A DNA stretch of 64,000 nt from Xanthomonas citri pv. mangiferaeindicae (GCA_002240395.1 CP016836.1:2294001-2358000), one strand, 5' to 3'; counted from the first letter of the stretch, positions 1-9,169 are shown. Translations and numbers: made by a program. Notes: a model not told the origin generated them from the sequence alone.

Positions 1-318
1 CACCCAGTAACCGGAGGGCGCCTCGGGCACGACGTGCCAGTAGTCGCGCGGCTGCAGGTAGATCAGCTTCGGCTTCGCGCCGGGCGTCACCACCAGCCAG
101 CTGCCTGGGTTGCGGGTCAGCGGCACCCAGGCCTTGAACTGCGGGTTGACCGCGTAAGGGTAGTCGCGGTCGTCGAAGACCTGGTAGTGCAGCGTGCCGC
201 TGGGGATCACCAGGTGGTCGAGGCCTGCGCGCTCGAGCGCGGTGTGCGTGCGCTGGGACAGCGTCGCGAGGTGGTCGGCGTAGAGGTCGGCAGCGGACGG
301 CACGGAAGTGGTGGACAT
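1..318 (-). CDS. pepQ: Xaa-Pro dipeptidase PepQ (prolidase), N-terminal part only
   Basis: The first 106 codons of PepQ lie on the minus strand; the rest lies beyond the window edge. The protein starts MSTTSVPSAADLYADHLATL, and the run VNPQFKAWVPLTRNPGSWLV closely matches the N-terminal creatinase-like domain of gammaproteobacterial PepQ, which hydrolyses Xaa-Pro dipeptides in the cytoplasm. The metal-binding pita-bread domain is not in view, so catalytic residues cannot be checked. The ATG at 316-318 is the first in-frame start. It is transcribed in the same direction as hemW, 69 bases downstream of the hemW stop. Confidence 0.93.
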   Translation of the reverse strand, partial: MSTTSVPSAADLYADHLATLSQRTHTALERAGLDHLVIPSGTLHYQVFDDRDYPYAVNPQFKAWVPLTRNPGSWLVVTPGAKPKLIYLQPRDYWHVVPEAPSGYWV

Positions 319-363
319 CTCGATCCTGCGGGAAAAGCGTGAACGCCTATTCTGCCGCAAGCA

Positions 364-379
364 CCCCCAAGCCTGGGGG
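364..379 (-). terminator. Small hairpin after hemW
   Basis: CCCCCA and TGGGGG arms face each other across a four-base loop, just beyond the hemW stop. No T-tract follows on the minus strand, so it is at best a weak terminator or a structure in the pepQ leader. Confidence 0.25.
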
Positions 380-387
380 CGGGCGGC

Positions 388-1542
388 TCAGTCTTCCAGG
401 AACAGCGACACCACGTCGTTGGCGAAGCGATGGCCGAGCGCGGTCGGCACGATGCGGACGCCGTCGTCGTGCAGCCAGCCGGCGTCGAACGCGGCCTGCA
501 GCGGGGCGGCGATCGCCGATGCCGGCAGGCCGGTGCAGGCCTCGAAATCGTGCAGCGTGAAGCCCTCGACCAGGCGCAGCGCGTTGAGCATGTACTCGAA
601 CGGCCGGCGCGCCTCGGCGATGCGCTCGTCGCCACCGATCGAGTCCGGCGTGCCGGCGGTCGCCAGCCAGGCCGTGGGGTGCTTGTGCTTCCAGCGGCGC
701 GCGATCGTCTGCTCGCTGCCCAGCGTAAGCTTGCCGTGGGCCCCGGCGCCGATGCCCAGGTAGTCGCCGAAGCGCCAGTAATTGAGGTTGTGGGCGCATT
801 GCCGGCCGGGCCGCGCGTAGGCCGAGATCTCGTACTGCGCGTAGCCCGCGTCGGCGAGCCGCGCCTGGCAGCGTTCCTGCATGTCCCAGGCCAGGTCCTC
901 GTCGGGCAGGTCCTGCGGCGGGCGCGCGGCGTAGACGGTGTTGGGTTCGAGCGTGAGCTGGTAGTGCGAGATGTGCGCCGGCGCCAGCGCGATCGCGCGC
1001 GCGATGTCGTCCTCGGCCATCGCCAGTGTCTGGCCCGGCAGCGCATACATCAGATCGAGGTTGACGTTGTCGAACCCCGCTTCGCGCGCCAGCGCGACCG
1101 CCGCCAGCGCCTGCGCGCTGTCGTGGATCCGGCCCAGGCGCTGCAGGCAGCCATCGTCGAAGCTCTGGATGCCGAAGCTGATCCGGTTCACGCCGGCGCG
1201 GCGGTAGTCCTCGAAGCGGCCGTGCTCGGCGGTGCCGGGGTTGGTTTCCAGGGTGATCTCCGCGCCCGGGGCGAAGCGCAGCCGCGAGGAGGCGCCTTGC
1301 AGCAGCCGGTCGATCGCGTCGGCCGGGAACAGGCTCGGCGTGCCGCCGCCGAAGAACACGCTGTGCACCGTGCGGCCCCACACCAACGGCAAGTCCTGGT
1401 CGAGGTCGGCCAGCAGCGCGTCGACATAGGCATCGAACGGCAGCGCACCGCGTTGCTCGTGCGAGTTGAAGTCGCAGTACGGGCATTTGCGCACGCACCA
1501 GGGCAGGTGCACGTACAGCGACAGGGGCGGGGGAATCAGCAT
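388..1542 (-). CDS. hemW: Radical SAM heme chaperone HemW
   Basis: This radical SAM enzyme resembles coproporphyrinogen III oxidase HemN but belongs to the HemW heme-chaperone group. The N-terminus reads PPPLSLYVHLPWC, and CVRKCPYC supplies the CxxxCxxC cysteines of the 4Fe-4S/SAM cluster. FFGGGTPSLF and ETNPGT are further family motifs. The C-terminal region (about residues 280-380) is the HemN C-terminal domain. The ATG at 1540-1542 gives a length of 384 residues and matches usual family starts. A GTG at 1576-1578 would add 12 residues, and neither start has a clear ribosome binding site. The gene follows rdgB by 64 bases and probably forms an operon with rph and rdgB. Confidence 0.93.
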   Translation of the reverse strand: MLIPPPLSLYVHLPWCVRKCPYCDFNSHEQRGALPFDAYVDALLADLDQDLPLVWGRTVHSVFFGGGTPSLFPADAIDRLLQGASSRLRFAPGAEITLETNPGTAEHGRFEDYRRAGVNRISFGIQSFDDGCLQRLGRIHDSAQALAAVALAREAGFDNVNLDLMYALPGQTLAMAEDDIARAIALAPAHISHYQLTLEPNTVYAARPPQDLPDEDLAWDMQERCQARLADAGYAQYEISAYARPGRQCAHNLNYWRFGDYLGIGAGAHGKLTLGSEQTIARRWKHKHPTAWLATAGTPDSIGGDERIAEARRPFEYMLNALRLVEGFTLHDFEACTGLPASAIAAPLQAAFDAGWLHDDGVRIVPTALGHRFANDVVSLFLED

Positions 1543-1606
1543 CGGCCGGAAGAGTGGAGGGGCCGGGTGGCCCGACACCAGGGGCGGGCGGGCCCGCCAG
1601 GAGGGA

Positions 1607-2221
1607 TCAGGATGCCAGGCCGGTCAGGCGCTGACGCAGTGCCTGGAGCGCGCGGGCCCGGTGGCTGAGGCGGTTCTTCAGTTCGGGCGCCATCTCCGCG
1701 GCGGTCAGGCCGTGCTCGGGGTCGAGGAACACCGGGTTGTAGCCGAATCCGTGCTGGCCGCACGGGCTTTCGAGGATGCGGCCCTCCCAGGCGCCCTCGG
1801 CGATCAGCGGCTGCGGATCGTCGGCATGGCGCAGCACCACGATCACCGCGTAGAAGCGCGCCGTGCGCCGGTCCTCGGGCACGTCGCGTAGCGCCTCGAG
1901 CAGCTTGGCGTTGTTGGCGGCGTCATCGGTTGGCGTGCCGGCATAGCGCGCACTATAGAGGCCGGGCGCTCCGCCGAGCGCATCGACGATCAGACCCGAG
2001 TCGTCGGCCAGCGCGGGCAGTCCGGTGGTGGCACTGGCGTGGCGAGCCTTGATCAGCGCGTTCTCGACGAAGGTGGTGCCGGTCTCGGGCACGTCGTCCA
2101 CACCCAGTGCGCGCTGGGCCACGATCTCCAGTGGCAGGTCGGCGAGCATCGCCTGCAGCTCGGTCAGCTTGCCGGCATTGCCGCTGGCCAGCACCAGGCG
2201 CGTGCGCGTGGACGTGTCCAC
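1607..2221 (-). CDS. rdgB: dITP/XTP pyrophosphatase RdgB (HAM1 family)
   Basis: House-cleaning nucleotidase that hydrolyses dITP, ITP and XTP to monophosphates and keeps deaminated purines out of DNA and RNA. LVLASGNAGKLTELQAML is the N-terminal nucleotide-binding motif. TGLPALADDSGLIVDALGG carries the paired acidic residues of the metal site, and GFGYNPVFLDPEHG is the family signature. I chose the GTG at 2219-2221, one base after the rph stop, because it gives 204 residues, the normal family length. A longer frame upstream would overlap rph and adds sequence not typical of the family. It is translationally linked to rph. Confidence 0.94.
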   Translation of the reverse strand: MDTSTRTRLVLASGNAGKLTELQAMLADLPLEIVAQRALGVDDVPETGTTFVENALIKARHASATTGLPALADDSGLIVDALGGAPGLYSARYAGTPTDDAANNAKLLEALRDVPEDRRTARFYAVIVVLRHADDPQPLIAEGAWEGRILESPCGQHGFGYNPVFLDPEHGLTAAEMAPELKNRLSHRARALQALRQRLTGLAS

Positions 2222-2222
2222 G

Positions 2223-2951
2223 TCAGCGCGCCAACGCCGCGCGCTGCAGCGCGACCAGCTCGGCCACACCGGCCTCGGCCAGGCCCAGCATCGCGTCCAT
2301 TTCGGCGCGGCGGAACGCGTGGCCCTCGGCCGTGCCCTGGATCTCGATGAAGCCGCCGCCGTCGTTCATCACCACATTCATGTCGGTGTCGCAGTCGCTG
2401 TCCTCGGCGTAGTCGAGGTCGAGCACCGGCACACCGCGGTAGACGCCGACCGAGACCGCGGCGATCGCGCCGTGGACCGGATCGCGACCGAGCTCGCGAC
2501 GCGCCTGCAGCACGCGGATCGCATCGACCAGCGCGACATAGGCGCCGGTGATCGCGGCGGTGCGGGTGCCGCCGTCGGCCTGCAGTACGTCGCAGTCGAG
2601 GGTGATCGTGCGTTCGCCCAGCGCGCGGCGGTCGACGCAGGCGCGCAGGCTGCGGCCGATCAGGCGCTGGATCTCCAGCGTCCGCCCGCCCTGCTTACCG
2701 CGCGCAGCCTCGCGGTCGTTGCGGGTGTTGGTGGCGCGCGGGAGCATGCCGTACTCGGCGGTGACCCAGCCCTCGCCCTTGCCGCGCAGGAACGCGGGCA
2801 CCCGGTTCTCGACGCTGGCGGTGCACAGCACACGCGTGTCGCCGAAGCTCACCAGCACCGACCCCTCGGCATGGCGGGTGAAGCCGCGCTCGAAGCGCAC
2901 CTCGCGCAGTTGGTCGGGCGCGCGGCCGCTCGGGCGGGAAGAATCGGACAT
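2223..2951 (-). CDS. rph: Ribonuclease PH
   Basis: Phosphorolytic 3'-5' exoribonuclease that trims tRNA 3' ends using inorganic phosphate. The 242 residues match the usual ~238-240. MSDSSRPSGRAPDQLREV opens the protein in the family manner. The phosphate-binding region reads GMLPRATNTRNDREAARGK, followed by RTLEIQRLIGRSLRA, and DCDVLQADGGTRTAAI is a strong signature. The gene is first of the minus-strand group rph-rdgB-hemW and is divergent from yicC, with 129 bases between the starts. Confidence 0.97.
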   Translation of the reverse strand: MSDSSRPSGRAPDQLREVRFERGFTRHAEGSVLVSFGDTRVLCTASVENRVPAFLRGKGEGWVTAEYGMLPRATNTRNDREAARGKQGGRTLEIQRLIGRSLRACVDRRALGERTITLDCDVLQADGGTRTAAITGAYVALVDAIRVLQARRELGRDPVHGAIAAVSVGVYRGVPVLDLDYAEDSDCDTDMNVVMNDGGGFIEIQGTAEGHAFRRAEMDAMLGLAEAGVAELVALQRAALAR

Positions 2952-3080
2952 GTCGGGTCGCTGCAGGAAAACGGGGGGCGATTCTAGCAGCCGGCCGGTG
3001 GGTGGCTGGTCGTATCGGCTCGGCGCCAGCGGCCTTCAGGCATACTGCCGCGCTCCATCGCGCTTGATTTCGGGACCGCC

Positions 3081-3941
3081 ATGATCCGCAGCATGACCGC
3101 CTTCGCCTCGGGCGAACGCACCACGCCCTGGGGCACGCTGAGCTGCGAGTTGCGCGCGGTCAACCACCGGTTCCTGGAACTGGGCACGCGGATGCCCGAA
3201 GAGCTGCGGGCGCTGGAACCGGTGCTACGCGAGCGCATCGCCGCCCGCGTGTCGCGCGGCAAGCTGGATCTGGGCCTGCGCCTGCGTCTGGTCGAGGGCG
3301 GCGGCGAGCTGCAGCTCAACCGCGCGCTGCTCGATCAACTCGGCCAACTGGCGCAGGACCTGCGTACCGGCTTTCCCGAACTGCGCGCCAGCCTGACCGA
3401 ACTGCTTCAGTTCCCGGGCGTGTTGCAGTCGCGCGGCGTGGACCCGGCGGCGCTGCAGGTCGAGGTTCTGGCGCTGCTCGACGAGGTGCTCGACGGCTTC
3501 ATCGCCGCGCGCGAGCGCGAGGGCGCCAAGCTCGTTGCCGCGACACTGGAACGGGTCGACGGCATCGCCGCGATCGCCGCCCAGGTCCGCACGCTGATGC
3601 CGGCCATCCGCGAAGGCCAGCGCGCCAAGCTGCAGGCGCGGCTCGACGACCTGGCCCAGCCGGTCGATCCGGGGCGGATGGAGCAGGAACTGGTGCTGTG
3701 GCTGCAGAAGCTCGACGTCGACGAGGAACTCGACCGGCTCGACAGCCATGTCGACGAGATCCGCCGCGTGTTCGCGCAGCGCGAGCCGGTGGGGCGGCGG
3801 CTGGATTTCCTGCTGCAGGAATTCAACCGCGAAGCCAACACGCTTGGCTCCAAGTCGGTCGACAAGCGCAGTTCGCAGGCCGCGATCGAGTTGAAAGTGC
3901 TGATCGACCAGATCCGCGAGCAGGTGCAGAACATCGAGTAG
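3081..3941 (+). CDS. yicC: YicC family protein (putative endoribonuclease)
   Basis: Full-length member (286 residues) of the YicC family. MIRSMTAFASGE is the invariant opening, ELRAVNHRFLEL follows, and the C-terminal DUF1732 segment contains DFLLQEFNREANTLGSK. E. coli YicC has been described as an endoribonuclease affecting small RNA turnover; that role is inferred here from homology. The gene is divergent from rph, so two RNA-processing genes share one intergenic region. No gene follows on the same strand for several kilobases, so it is probably monocistronic. Confidence 0.93.
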   Translation: MIRSMTAFASGERTTPWGTLSCELRAVNHRFLELGTRMPEELRALEPVLRERIAARVSRGKLDLGLRLRLVEGGGELQLNRALLDQLGQLAQDLRTGFPELRASLTELLQFPGVLQSRGVDPAALQVEVLALLDEVLDGFIAAREREGAKLVAATLERVDGIAAIAAQVRTLMPAIREGQRAKLQARLDDLAQPVDPGRMEQELVLWLQKLDVDEELDRLDSHVDEIRRVFAQREPVGRRLDFLLQEFNREANTLGSKSVDKRSSQAAIELKVLIDQIREQVQNIE

Positions 3942-4030
3942 CGCGCCGAAAGGCGCATGCCTTTCGCGCACCGCAGAATCAATCGCTGCGTACTGTTTAT
4001 CGGACTGGATCGCAGGTGCGCGCCGTGCCG

Positions 4031-4144
4031 CAGCCCGCGCTCCTCTCCCTCCCCGCTTGCGGGGAGGGCCGGGGAGGGGCGAACGCTCGCGCGAACGCTT
4101 GTTCCCAAAGTGAAAAATCCAGGCGCGATGTCCTGGGTTTTCAT
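4031..4144 (+). repeat. Intergenic repeat copy 1
   Basis: CTCTCCCTCCCCGC begins at 4043, followed by a G-rich arm, then GTTCCCAAA near 4100, and ends in a hairpin whose arms include AATCCAGG and CCTGGGTTT. It is homologous to the copy 338 bases downstream. Confidence 0.65.
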
Positions 4145-4170
4145 GCAACCGAAAGCGCCCCCACCCCAAC

Positions 4171-4192
4171 CCTCCCCCGCGTGCGGGGGAGG
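4171..4192. repeat. Short GC-rich palindrome
   Basis: CCTCCCCCGC and GCGGGGGAGG form a perfect 10-base inverted repeat with a two-base spacer. Confidence 0.7.
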
Positions 4193-4231
4193 GAGCGTAA
4201 GGCGCCACCTGGCGCAGCGCCCAAATCGCAA

Positions 4232-4253
4232 CCCTCCCCGCGCGCGGGGAGGG
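4232..4253. repeat. Short GC-rich palindrome
   Basis: CCCTCCCCGCG faces its complement with no additional spacer. It has the same core as the palindrome 60 bases upstream and as the start of the two longer repeats. Confidence 0.7.
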
Positions 4254-4370
4254 AGCCTCCCATGCCCAGACATATCCCGAAGACGACCCTTCCCCGCGCA
4301 CGGGTGAGGGAGTGATTGCAGTTCACCGCTGTCGGCCGGAGTGGGCGCATGCAGCTCCCCGTGTTGCCGC

Positions 4371-4485
4371 CGTCCGCGCTCTCTCCCTCCCCGCCTGCGG
4401 GGGAGGGCTGGGGAGGGGGCGGACGCTCGCGCTGACGCCTGTTCCCAAAAAACGCAAATCCAAGACGAGATGTCCTGGATTTGCG
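4371..4485 (+). repeat. Intergenic repeat copy 2
   Basis: Same architecture as copy 1. The terminal hairpin has perfect arms CGCAAATCCA (4453-4462) and TGGATTTGCG (4476-4485). The arms differ in sequence from copy 1, yet pairing is kept in both, which suggests that structure matters. Confidence 0.65.
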
Positions 4486-4530
4486 TGTCTGTCCCAGATG
4501 CTCGAGCGAAGGCGCCCGTGCCGGCCCGCC

Positions 4531-7515
4531 TCAGAACCGCAGACGCGCGCCGACCGAGTAGTAGCGCCCCAGCACGTCGTAGTAGGCCGAGAACGCCGAT
4601 GAGGCGGGCGGGCCCTTGTCGAGCAGGTTGTTGATGTTGGCGTAGAGCTCCAGGTCCGAGTCGGCGAAGGCCGCGGTCCGCATGCTCATGCCCAAGTCGA
4701 AGTAGGTGACGCTGCCGATGTGGTTGTTGACGATGTCGACGGCCGAGTTGTAGTTGCCCGCTGAGATGTAGCGGGCCCGCAGGTTGGCGCCGAAGGTGTC
4801 ACCGCGATAGGCGAGGGTGTTGGTCACGCGCAGCCGCGGGATGCCGGGGCCCGAGAACGCCGAGCCCTGGGAGCCGACGTAGCTCAGCTTGACCTCGCCA
4901 TCGTCGGTCGTCAGCGCATTGATCCAGGTCGCCAGCGCGCGCCACTGCACCCGCCCGCCGGCCGAGGGCACGAGCCGCGCGGCCGGAAACGTGTAGAGGA
5001 TCTCGGCGTCGATGCCATCGGTCTTGTACTGAGCGAGATTGACCGGCGTGGAGCGGATCAGCTCGATGCTGCCATTCGCATCGCGGGTGATGCGGCCGCA
5101 CAGCACCTGGTTGCCGCGGGCGCAGCGGTTGACCACTTCCTGCACGCCCAGCGACATGATCACGTCGTTGATGGTGATGTCGAAGTAATCGATCGAGATG
5201 TCGAGACCTTCGGTGAACTGCGGCGTCCAGGCGATGCCGAAGGTCGTGGTGTCGGCCTCTTCCGGGGTCAGGCCGGGATTGCCGCCGCTGATGACCTGGG
5301 CCTGTACGGTCTGTCCGGTGATGGGGTCGGCAACGTTGTTCCAGCCGGTCAGCGCAGTGGTGAACAGCTCGGTGAGGTTGGCCGAGCGGATGTCGCGCGA
5401 GCGCGTGGCGCGTGCACGCAGCCCCGGCAGGAACTCGTTGGTCGCGCCGGCCTTCCAGGACCAGATCGAACCGGTGGTGTCGTAGTCGCTGATCCGCGCC
5501 GCGGCATTGAATTCGAGCTTGTTGAAACCGGGTACGTCGCGCACCAGCGGCACCAGGATCTCGCCGAAGGCTTCCTTGACGCGGAATGCGCCGAACATCG
5601 AGGCATGGCTGAACGAGCGGAACGCGCCTGCCGTGTCGAGCGCGCCCGCGGTGCTCTGCTGCCATTCTCGACGCGCCTCCACGCCGAGCGCGACCGAGAC
5701 ATCGCCAGCAGGCAGGGTCCACGGGTCGCCCTGCAGGCTCAGGCCGCCGGCATCGAGCTTGATCAGGGTCTCCTGCGTGGGCGCGCCGGTGACGTAGGCG
5801 ATGGCCTCGGCGGACGGCGACCCGCTGCCGAACAGGTTGATCGGCACGCAGTCGGTGGTCGGATCGGTCAGGGCCACGCGACAGATCGGCTGGCCGGTCG
5901 TGGGACTGAGCACCGAATCGACTGCGCGTGCGTAGTTGTCGCGCAGCAAGAAGCCGGGATTGCGCATGTCCTGACGGTACTCGCCATGCGTGTAGTACGA
6001 GCGCCAGGTCCAGCCAGCACCGAGTGCGCCGTCGATCGCCAGCGTGGCTTCGGTGGTCTTGCGCTGGAAATCGATCGTCGCGTACGCGAAGTCGGAATTG
6101 AATCGTCCCATCTGGAACGACGACTCGCCGGCCGCGGCCAGCGCATCGCGTACCGGTGTGGGCAGGAACGCGTTGTCGGCCGAGATCCGCAGGCGGGTGC
6201 TGCCGCGGTTGTGGTCGCCGAACCACGGGTAATCGTTGTACATCCGCGAATGCCGGACATCGAGGGTGAGCCGGGTGTCATCGGTCAGGTCGAAGTAGGC
6301 GGTGCCCATCGTTGCGTAGCGACGCTGCGGGGTGACCAGCGGGCTGAAGTGGTCCGCGCTCGGGCCGTTGCCGCCGACCATCTGTGTGCCGCCGACCACG
6401 CGCCCGTACTTGAACGGACGCAAGGATCCGTCCGGCTCGAAGGCCTGGCCGGCGAGCGCGCCCGACAGGATCAGGCCGCCGTAGGCAGCGTCGGCAATCG
6501 ACACGCCGTGGGTGAGCACGAAGCGGCCGTTGCCGTCGGGCAACGTCGCCCAGCCGGCAACGTCCGGCCGGCGCGATCTGGGCACCAGGCCATCGTTGTC
6601 GAGGAATTCGGCGCCCAGCACCAGGTGGCCGCGGCCACCGAACAACTCGCGACCGAAGGCCGCTTCGAAACGCCGTTCGTTGGCGTCGCCGCGATCGGAG
6701 ACGCCGAACTGCGTGCCGAGCTTGGTGCCGACGAAGGTCCGGTCGATGGCGATGTTGACCACGCCGCTGACCGCGCCCGAGCCCCATGCGGCCGACGCGC
6801 CGCCAGTGACGATGTCCGCGCCCTGCACCATGACCGAAGGAATGGTGTTGAGGTCGTTGGTGCTGGAGAAGCGGCGGCCGTCGATCAGCACCAGGGTGCG
6901 ATTGACGCCGAGCGCGCGCAGGTCGACCGGCGCCGAACCGGCATCGGTATTGGTGCCGGTGGTCTGCGGCGAGACGCCGGCGCGAAACTGCGGCAGGTCG
7001 TTCAACGCCGCGGCGATATTGGGCCGCCCACCGACGGCCAGGTCCTGTGCGCTGAGGCTCGTGGTCGGCGTGGGCGCGTCGAAACCCGGGCGGTCGAGCC
7101 GTGAGGACGAGGCCCGGACCTGGACCGTGTCGAGATTGGTTGCGGCATTGCCGGACGTGGCGCCGATGGCCGCGCCGGGCGTCGCGGTGCCATCGTCGGG
7201 CAATCGGATCAGGATCGATCCGTTCTCTTCGGTGACGTCCAGTGAGGTGCCGTCGAGCAAGGCCTCGAATGCAGCGCGCGGCTCGAGTAGCCCGCTGACG
7301 CCGTCGGTGCGCAGGCCCCGGACCTGGCGCGCCGGATAGATCGCATTGACGTCGAACTGTCTGGCCAGCGCGTCCAGCGCATCGGCCAGGTCGCCGGCGG
7401 CGACCTCCACCTGACGGGGTTCGGCCGCGATGGCGATCGGGGCCGACAAGGCCGACAGCGCGGCGAGGATGGCAGCATGGATGAGGCTGGATCGCAGGCG
7501 GTTCGAACGTGGCAT
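4531..7515 (-). CDS. TonB-dependent receptor with STN signalling domain
   Basis: Outer-membrane gated transporter of 994 residues. A signal peptide (about residues 1-30, ending AIAIAA) is followed by an STN domain (about 31-105), the N-terminal extension used by FecA-type receptors to signal to an inner-membrane anti-sigma factor. The plug domain (about 135-270) includes VNRTLVLIDGRRF and GSGAVSGVVNI, then the 22-strand barrel ends in Phe (VGARLRF). I chose the ATG at 7513-7515 because it follows GAGGAAGG and begins a proper signal peptide; a longer frame upstream lacks both. It is the last gene of the sigma-fecR-peptidase-amidase group on this strand. The substrate is unknown; the neighbours point to a peptide or amide. 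Confidence 0.92.
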   Translation of the reverse strand: MPRSNRLRSSLIHAAILAALSALSAPIAIAAEPRQVEVAAGDLADALDALARQFDVNAIYPARQVRGLRTDGVSGLLEPRAAFEALLDGTSLDVTEENGSILIRLPDDGTATPGAAIGATSGNAATNLDTVQVRASSSRLDRPGFDAPTPTTSLSAQDLAVGGRPNIAAALNDLPQFRAGVSPQTTGTNTDAGSAPVDLRALGVNRTLVLIDGRRFSSTNDLNTIPSVMVQGADIVTGGASAAWGSGAVSGVVNIAIDRTFVGTKLGTQFGVSDRGDANERRFEAAFGRELFGGRGHLVLGAEFLDNDGLVPRSRRPDVAGWATLPDGNGRFVLTHGVSIADAAYGGLILSGALAGQAFEPDGSLRPFKYGRVVGGTQMVGGNGPSADHFSPLVTPQRRYATMGTAYFDLTDDTRLTLDVRHSRMYNDYPWFGDHNRGSTRLRISADNAFLPTPVRDALAAAGESSFQMGRFNSDFAYATIDFQRKTTEATLAIDGALGAGWTWRSYYTHGEYRQDMRNPGFLLRDNYARAVDSVLSPTTGQPICRVALTDPTTDCVPINLFGSGSPSAEAIAYVTGAPTQETLIKLDAGGLSLQGDPWTLPAGDVSVALGVEARREWQQSTAGALDTAGAFRSFSHASMFGAFRVKEAFGEILVPLVRDVPGFNKLEFNAAARISDYDTTGSIWSWKAGATNEFLPGLRARATRSRDIRSANLTELFTTALTGWNNVADPITGQTVQAQVISGGNPGLTPEEADTTTFGIAWTPQFTEGLDISIDYFDITINDVIMSLGVQEVVNRCARGNQVLCGRITRDANGSIELIRSTPVNLAQYKTDGIDAEILYTFPAARLVPSAGGRVQWRALATWINALTTDDGEVKLSYVGSQGSAFSGPGIPRLRVTNTLAYRGDTFGANLRARYISAGNYNSAVDIVNNHIGSVTYFDLGMSMRTAAFADSDLELYANINNLLDKGPPASSAFSAYYDVLGRYYSVGARLRF

Positions 7516-7627
7516 GGCCTTCCTCGGGTTCGGCTCGAGCGCGAGCCGCTGATTGGAATGTCGAACGAGCGCGCGGTTTCCGGCAACGCGCGCGTGCGGG
7601 CCCGGGAATCCCGGGCCCGGCAATTGG

Positions 7628-9169
7628 TCAGGCGTCCGTGTTCAGTGCGGGCGGGCGACGCGCCGCGATCCACGGCGAGGCTTGCTCGTAGGCATGCGCG
7701 ACCTGCAGCACGGCCAGGTCGGCATGCGTGGGCCCGATGATCTGCAGGCCGAGCGGCAGGTCGTCGGGTCCGCCGAAACCGGCCGGTACGGCCAGGGCCG
7801 GCAGGCCCGCCATCGTCGCCGGCAGCGTCACCTCCATCCAGCGGTGATAGCTGTCCATGGGCGTGCCGGCAATCGCGCGCGGCCAGTGCTGCTCGACATC
7901 GAACGGGAACACCTGCGCGGTGGGCAGCACCAGGAAGTCGAATTGCTCGAACGCCTTGCTGAAGGCTTCGTAGATCCGCGTACGTCCGGCTTGCGCATCG
8001 GCGATGCGCTCGGGCGTCAGCTGCTGGAAGCCCTCGACCTCCCATAGCGCCTCGGGTTTCATCAAGGCGCGCTTGGCCGGATCGGCGGCGTAGGCACGCA
8101 GGTCGTCGCCTACCGACAGGTGGCGCAGGGTCACGGCGGTGCGCCACATCGCCTCGGCCGGCTCCCGGAGCGTGGCCGCGTCCACGCGCATGCCGAGGGT
8201 CCGGAACGCCGAGAGCGCGCGCTCGCAGGCCTCGAGCAGACCGGCTTCCATCGGCAGTGCGCCGCCCAGATCGCCCAGCCAACCGATCCGCCGGCCGGTC
8301 CAGTCGCGCGCCAGCGGCTGGGCGAAGATCGCCGGATCGTCCTTGAGCGAAAACGGTGCACGGGGATCGGCGCCGGCCTGGACCGAGAGCATCAGCGCGA
8401 GGTCGGCCACGGTGCGCGCCATCGGTCCGGAGGTGGCGTAGGTCTGACTGAAGACATCACTGGATGGCGCGGAGGGCACACGCCCGAACGACGGCCGGAA
8501 GCCGAACACGTTGTTCCAGCCCGCCGGATTGCGCAGCGAGCCGCCGAAATCGCTACCGTCGCCCAGCGGCGTCATCCGCAGCGCGAGTGCCACGGCACTG
8601 CCACCGGAACTGCCGCCGGCGGATTTGCGCGGGTCGTAGGCGTTGCGGGTCACGCCGAATATCGGGTTGTAGCTGTGCGAGCCGAGCGCGAATTCCGGCA
8701 CGTTGGTCTTGCCGGTGAAGATCGCACCGGCGTTGCGCATCCGCGACACCACCAGCGAATCGGACGCAGGCACGTTGTCGCGCAGCAGCGGCGAGCCTTG
8801 CGTGCTGCGCATGCCGCGCACCGGTGCGGTGTCCTTCACTGCATGCGGGAACCCGTGCAACGGGCCGTGGAAGCGGCCCTTCGCAGCGTCTTCGTCCTGC
8901 GCCGCGGCTTGGCGCATCAACAGCTCGGGATCGACCGACGAGACGATGGCGTTGAAGCGCGGATTGAGCGTCGACAGCCGTGCGAGGTAGGCGGTCATCG
9001 TCTCGCGTGCGGAGACGCTGCGCTTGCGGATCGCCGCCGCGAGATCCACGGCGGACAGGTCCAGCACGTCCTCGCGCGGTCGTGCGAACACGGTGCCGAC
9101 GCCGCCCGCCGCATACGCCGCCACTGCGGCGGCCCCCATCTTCAATGCCGTGCGCCGTGTCACTGGCAT
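7628..9169 (-). CDS. Amidase-signature-family hydrolase, Tat-exported
   Basis: A 513-residue amidase signature enzyme that hydrolyses carboxamides. The N-terminus MPVTRRTALK followed by an Ala/Gly-rich segment (to about residue 30) is a twin-arginine signal, so it probably acts in the periplasm. The Lys-Ser-Ser catalytic triad is visible: Lys112 in HAVKDT, Ser187/188 in GGSSGGSA and Ser211 in GSDFGGSLRNPA. It sits between a secreted S9 peptidase and a TonB-dependent receptor on the same strand, with gaps of 127 and 112 bases. The context suggests it cleaves an imported amide or a peptidase product. The exact substrate cannot be read from sequence. Confidence 0.92.
   Translation of the reverse strand: MPVTRRTALKMGAAAVAAYAAGGVGTVFARPREDVLDLSAVDLAAAIRKRSVSARETMTAYLARLSTLNPRFNAIVSSVDPELLMRQAAAQDEDAAKGRFHGPLHGFPHAVKDTAPVRGMRSTQGSPLLRDNVPASDSLVVSRMRNAGAIFTGKTNVPEFALGSHSYNPIFGVTRNAYDPRKSAGGSSGGSAVALALRMTPLGDGSDFGGSLRNPAGWNNVFGFRPSFGRVPSAPSSDVFSQTYATSGPMARTVADLALMLSVQAGADPRAPFSLKDDPAIFAQPLARDWTGRRIGWLGDLGGALPMEAGLLEACERALSAFRTLGMRVDAATLREPAEAMWRTAVTLRHLSVGDDLRAYAADPAKRALMKPEALWEVEGFQQLTPERIADAQAGRTRIYEAFSKAFEQFDFLVLPTAQVFPFDVEQHWPRAIAGTPMDSYHRWMEVTLPATMAGLPALAVPAGFGGPDDLPLGLQIIGPTHADLAVLQVAHAYEQASPWIAARRPPALNTDA

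Larger units (their letters stand above)
3942..4530. repeat. Gene-free block of GC-rich palindromes and diverged repeats
   Basis: This 589-base gap between the convergent ends of yicC and the receptor gene holds no believable gene. It contains two diverged direct repeats of about 110 bases (near 4031-4144 and 4371-4485, offset about 338), each with a C-rich/G-rich palindrome, a shared GTTCCCAAA stretch and a terminal hairpin. Between them lie further short palindromes of the form CCCTCCCCGC/GCGGGGAGGG. The family resembles the small dispersed intergenic repeats common in GC-rich proteobacteria; no transposase lies adjacent. Confidence 0.75.

Noticed and set aside
207..1046. Long Arg/Ser/Thr-rich minus-strand frame of 279 codons
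   Set aside because: It overlaps pepQ and hemW in another frame, and its composition is that of a GC-rich shadow frame with no recognisable motif.
3957..4602. Short frames within the repeat block
   Set aside because: They run through palindromic repeats, are Pro/Arg-rich, and have no ribosome binding site or homology that I recognise.
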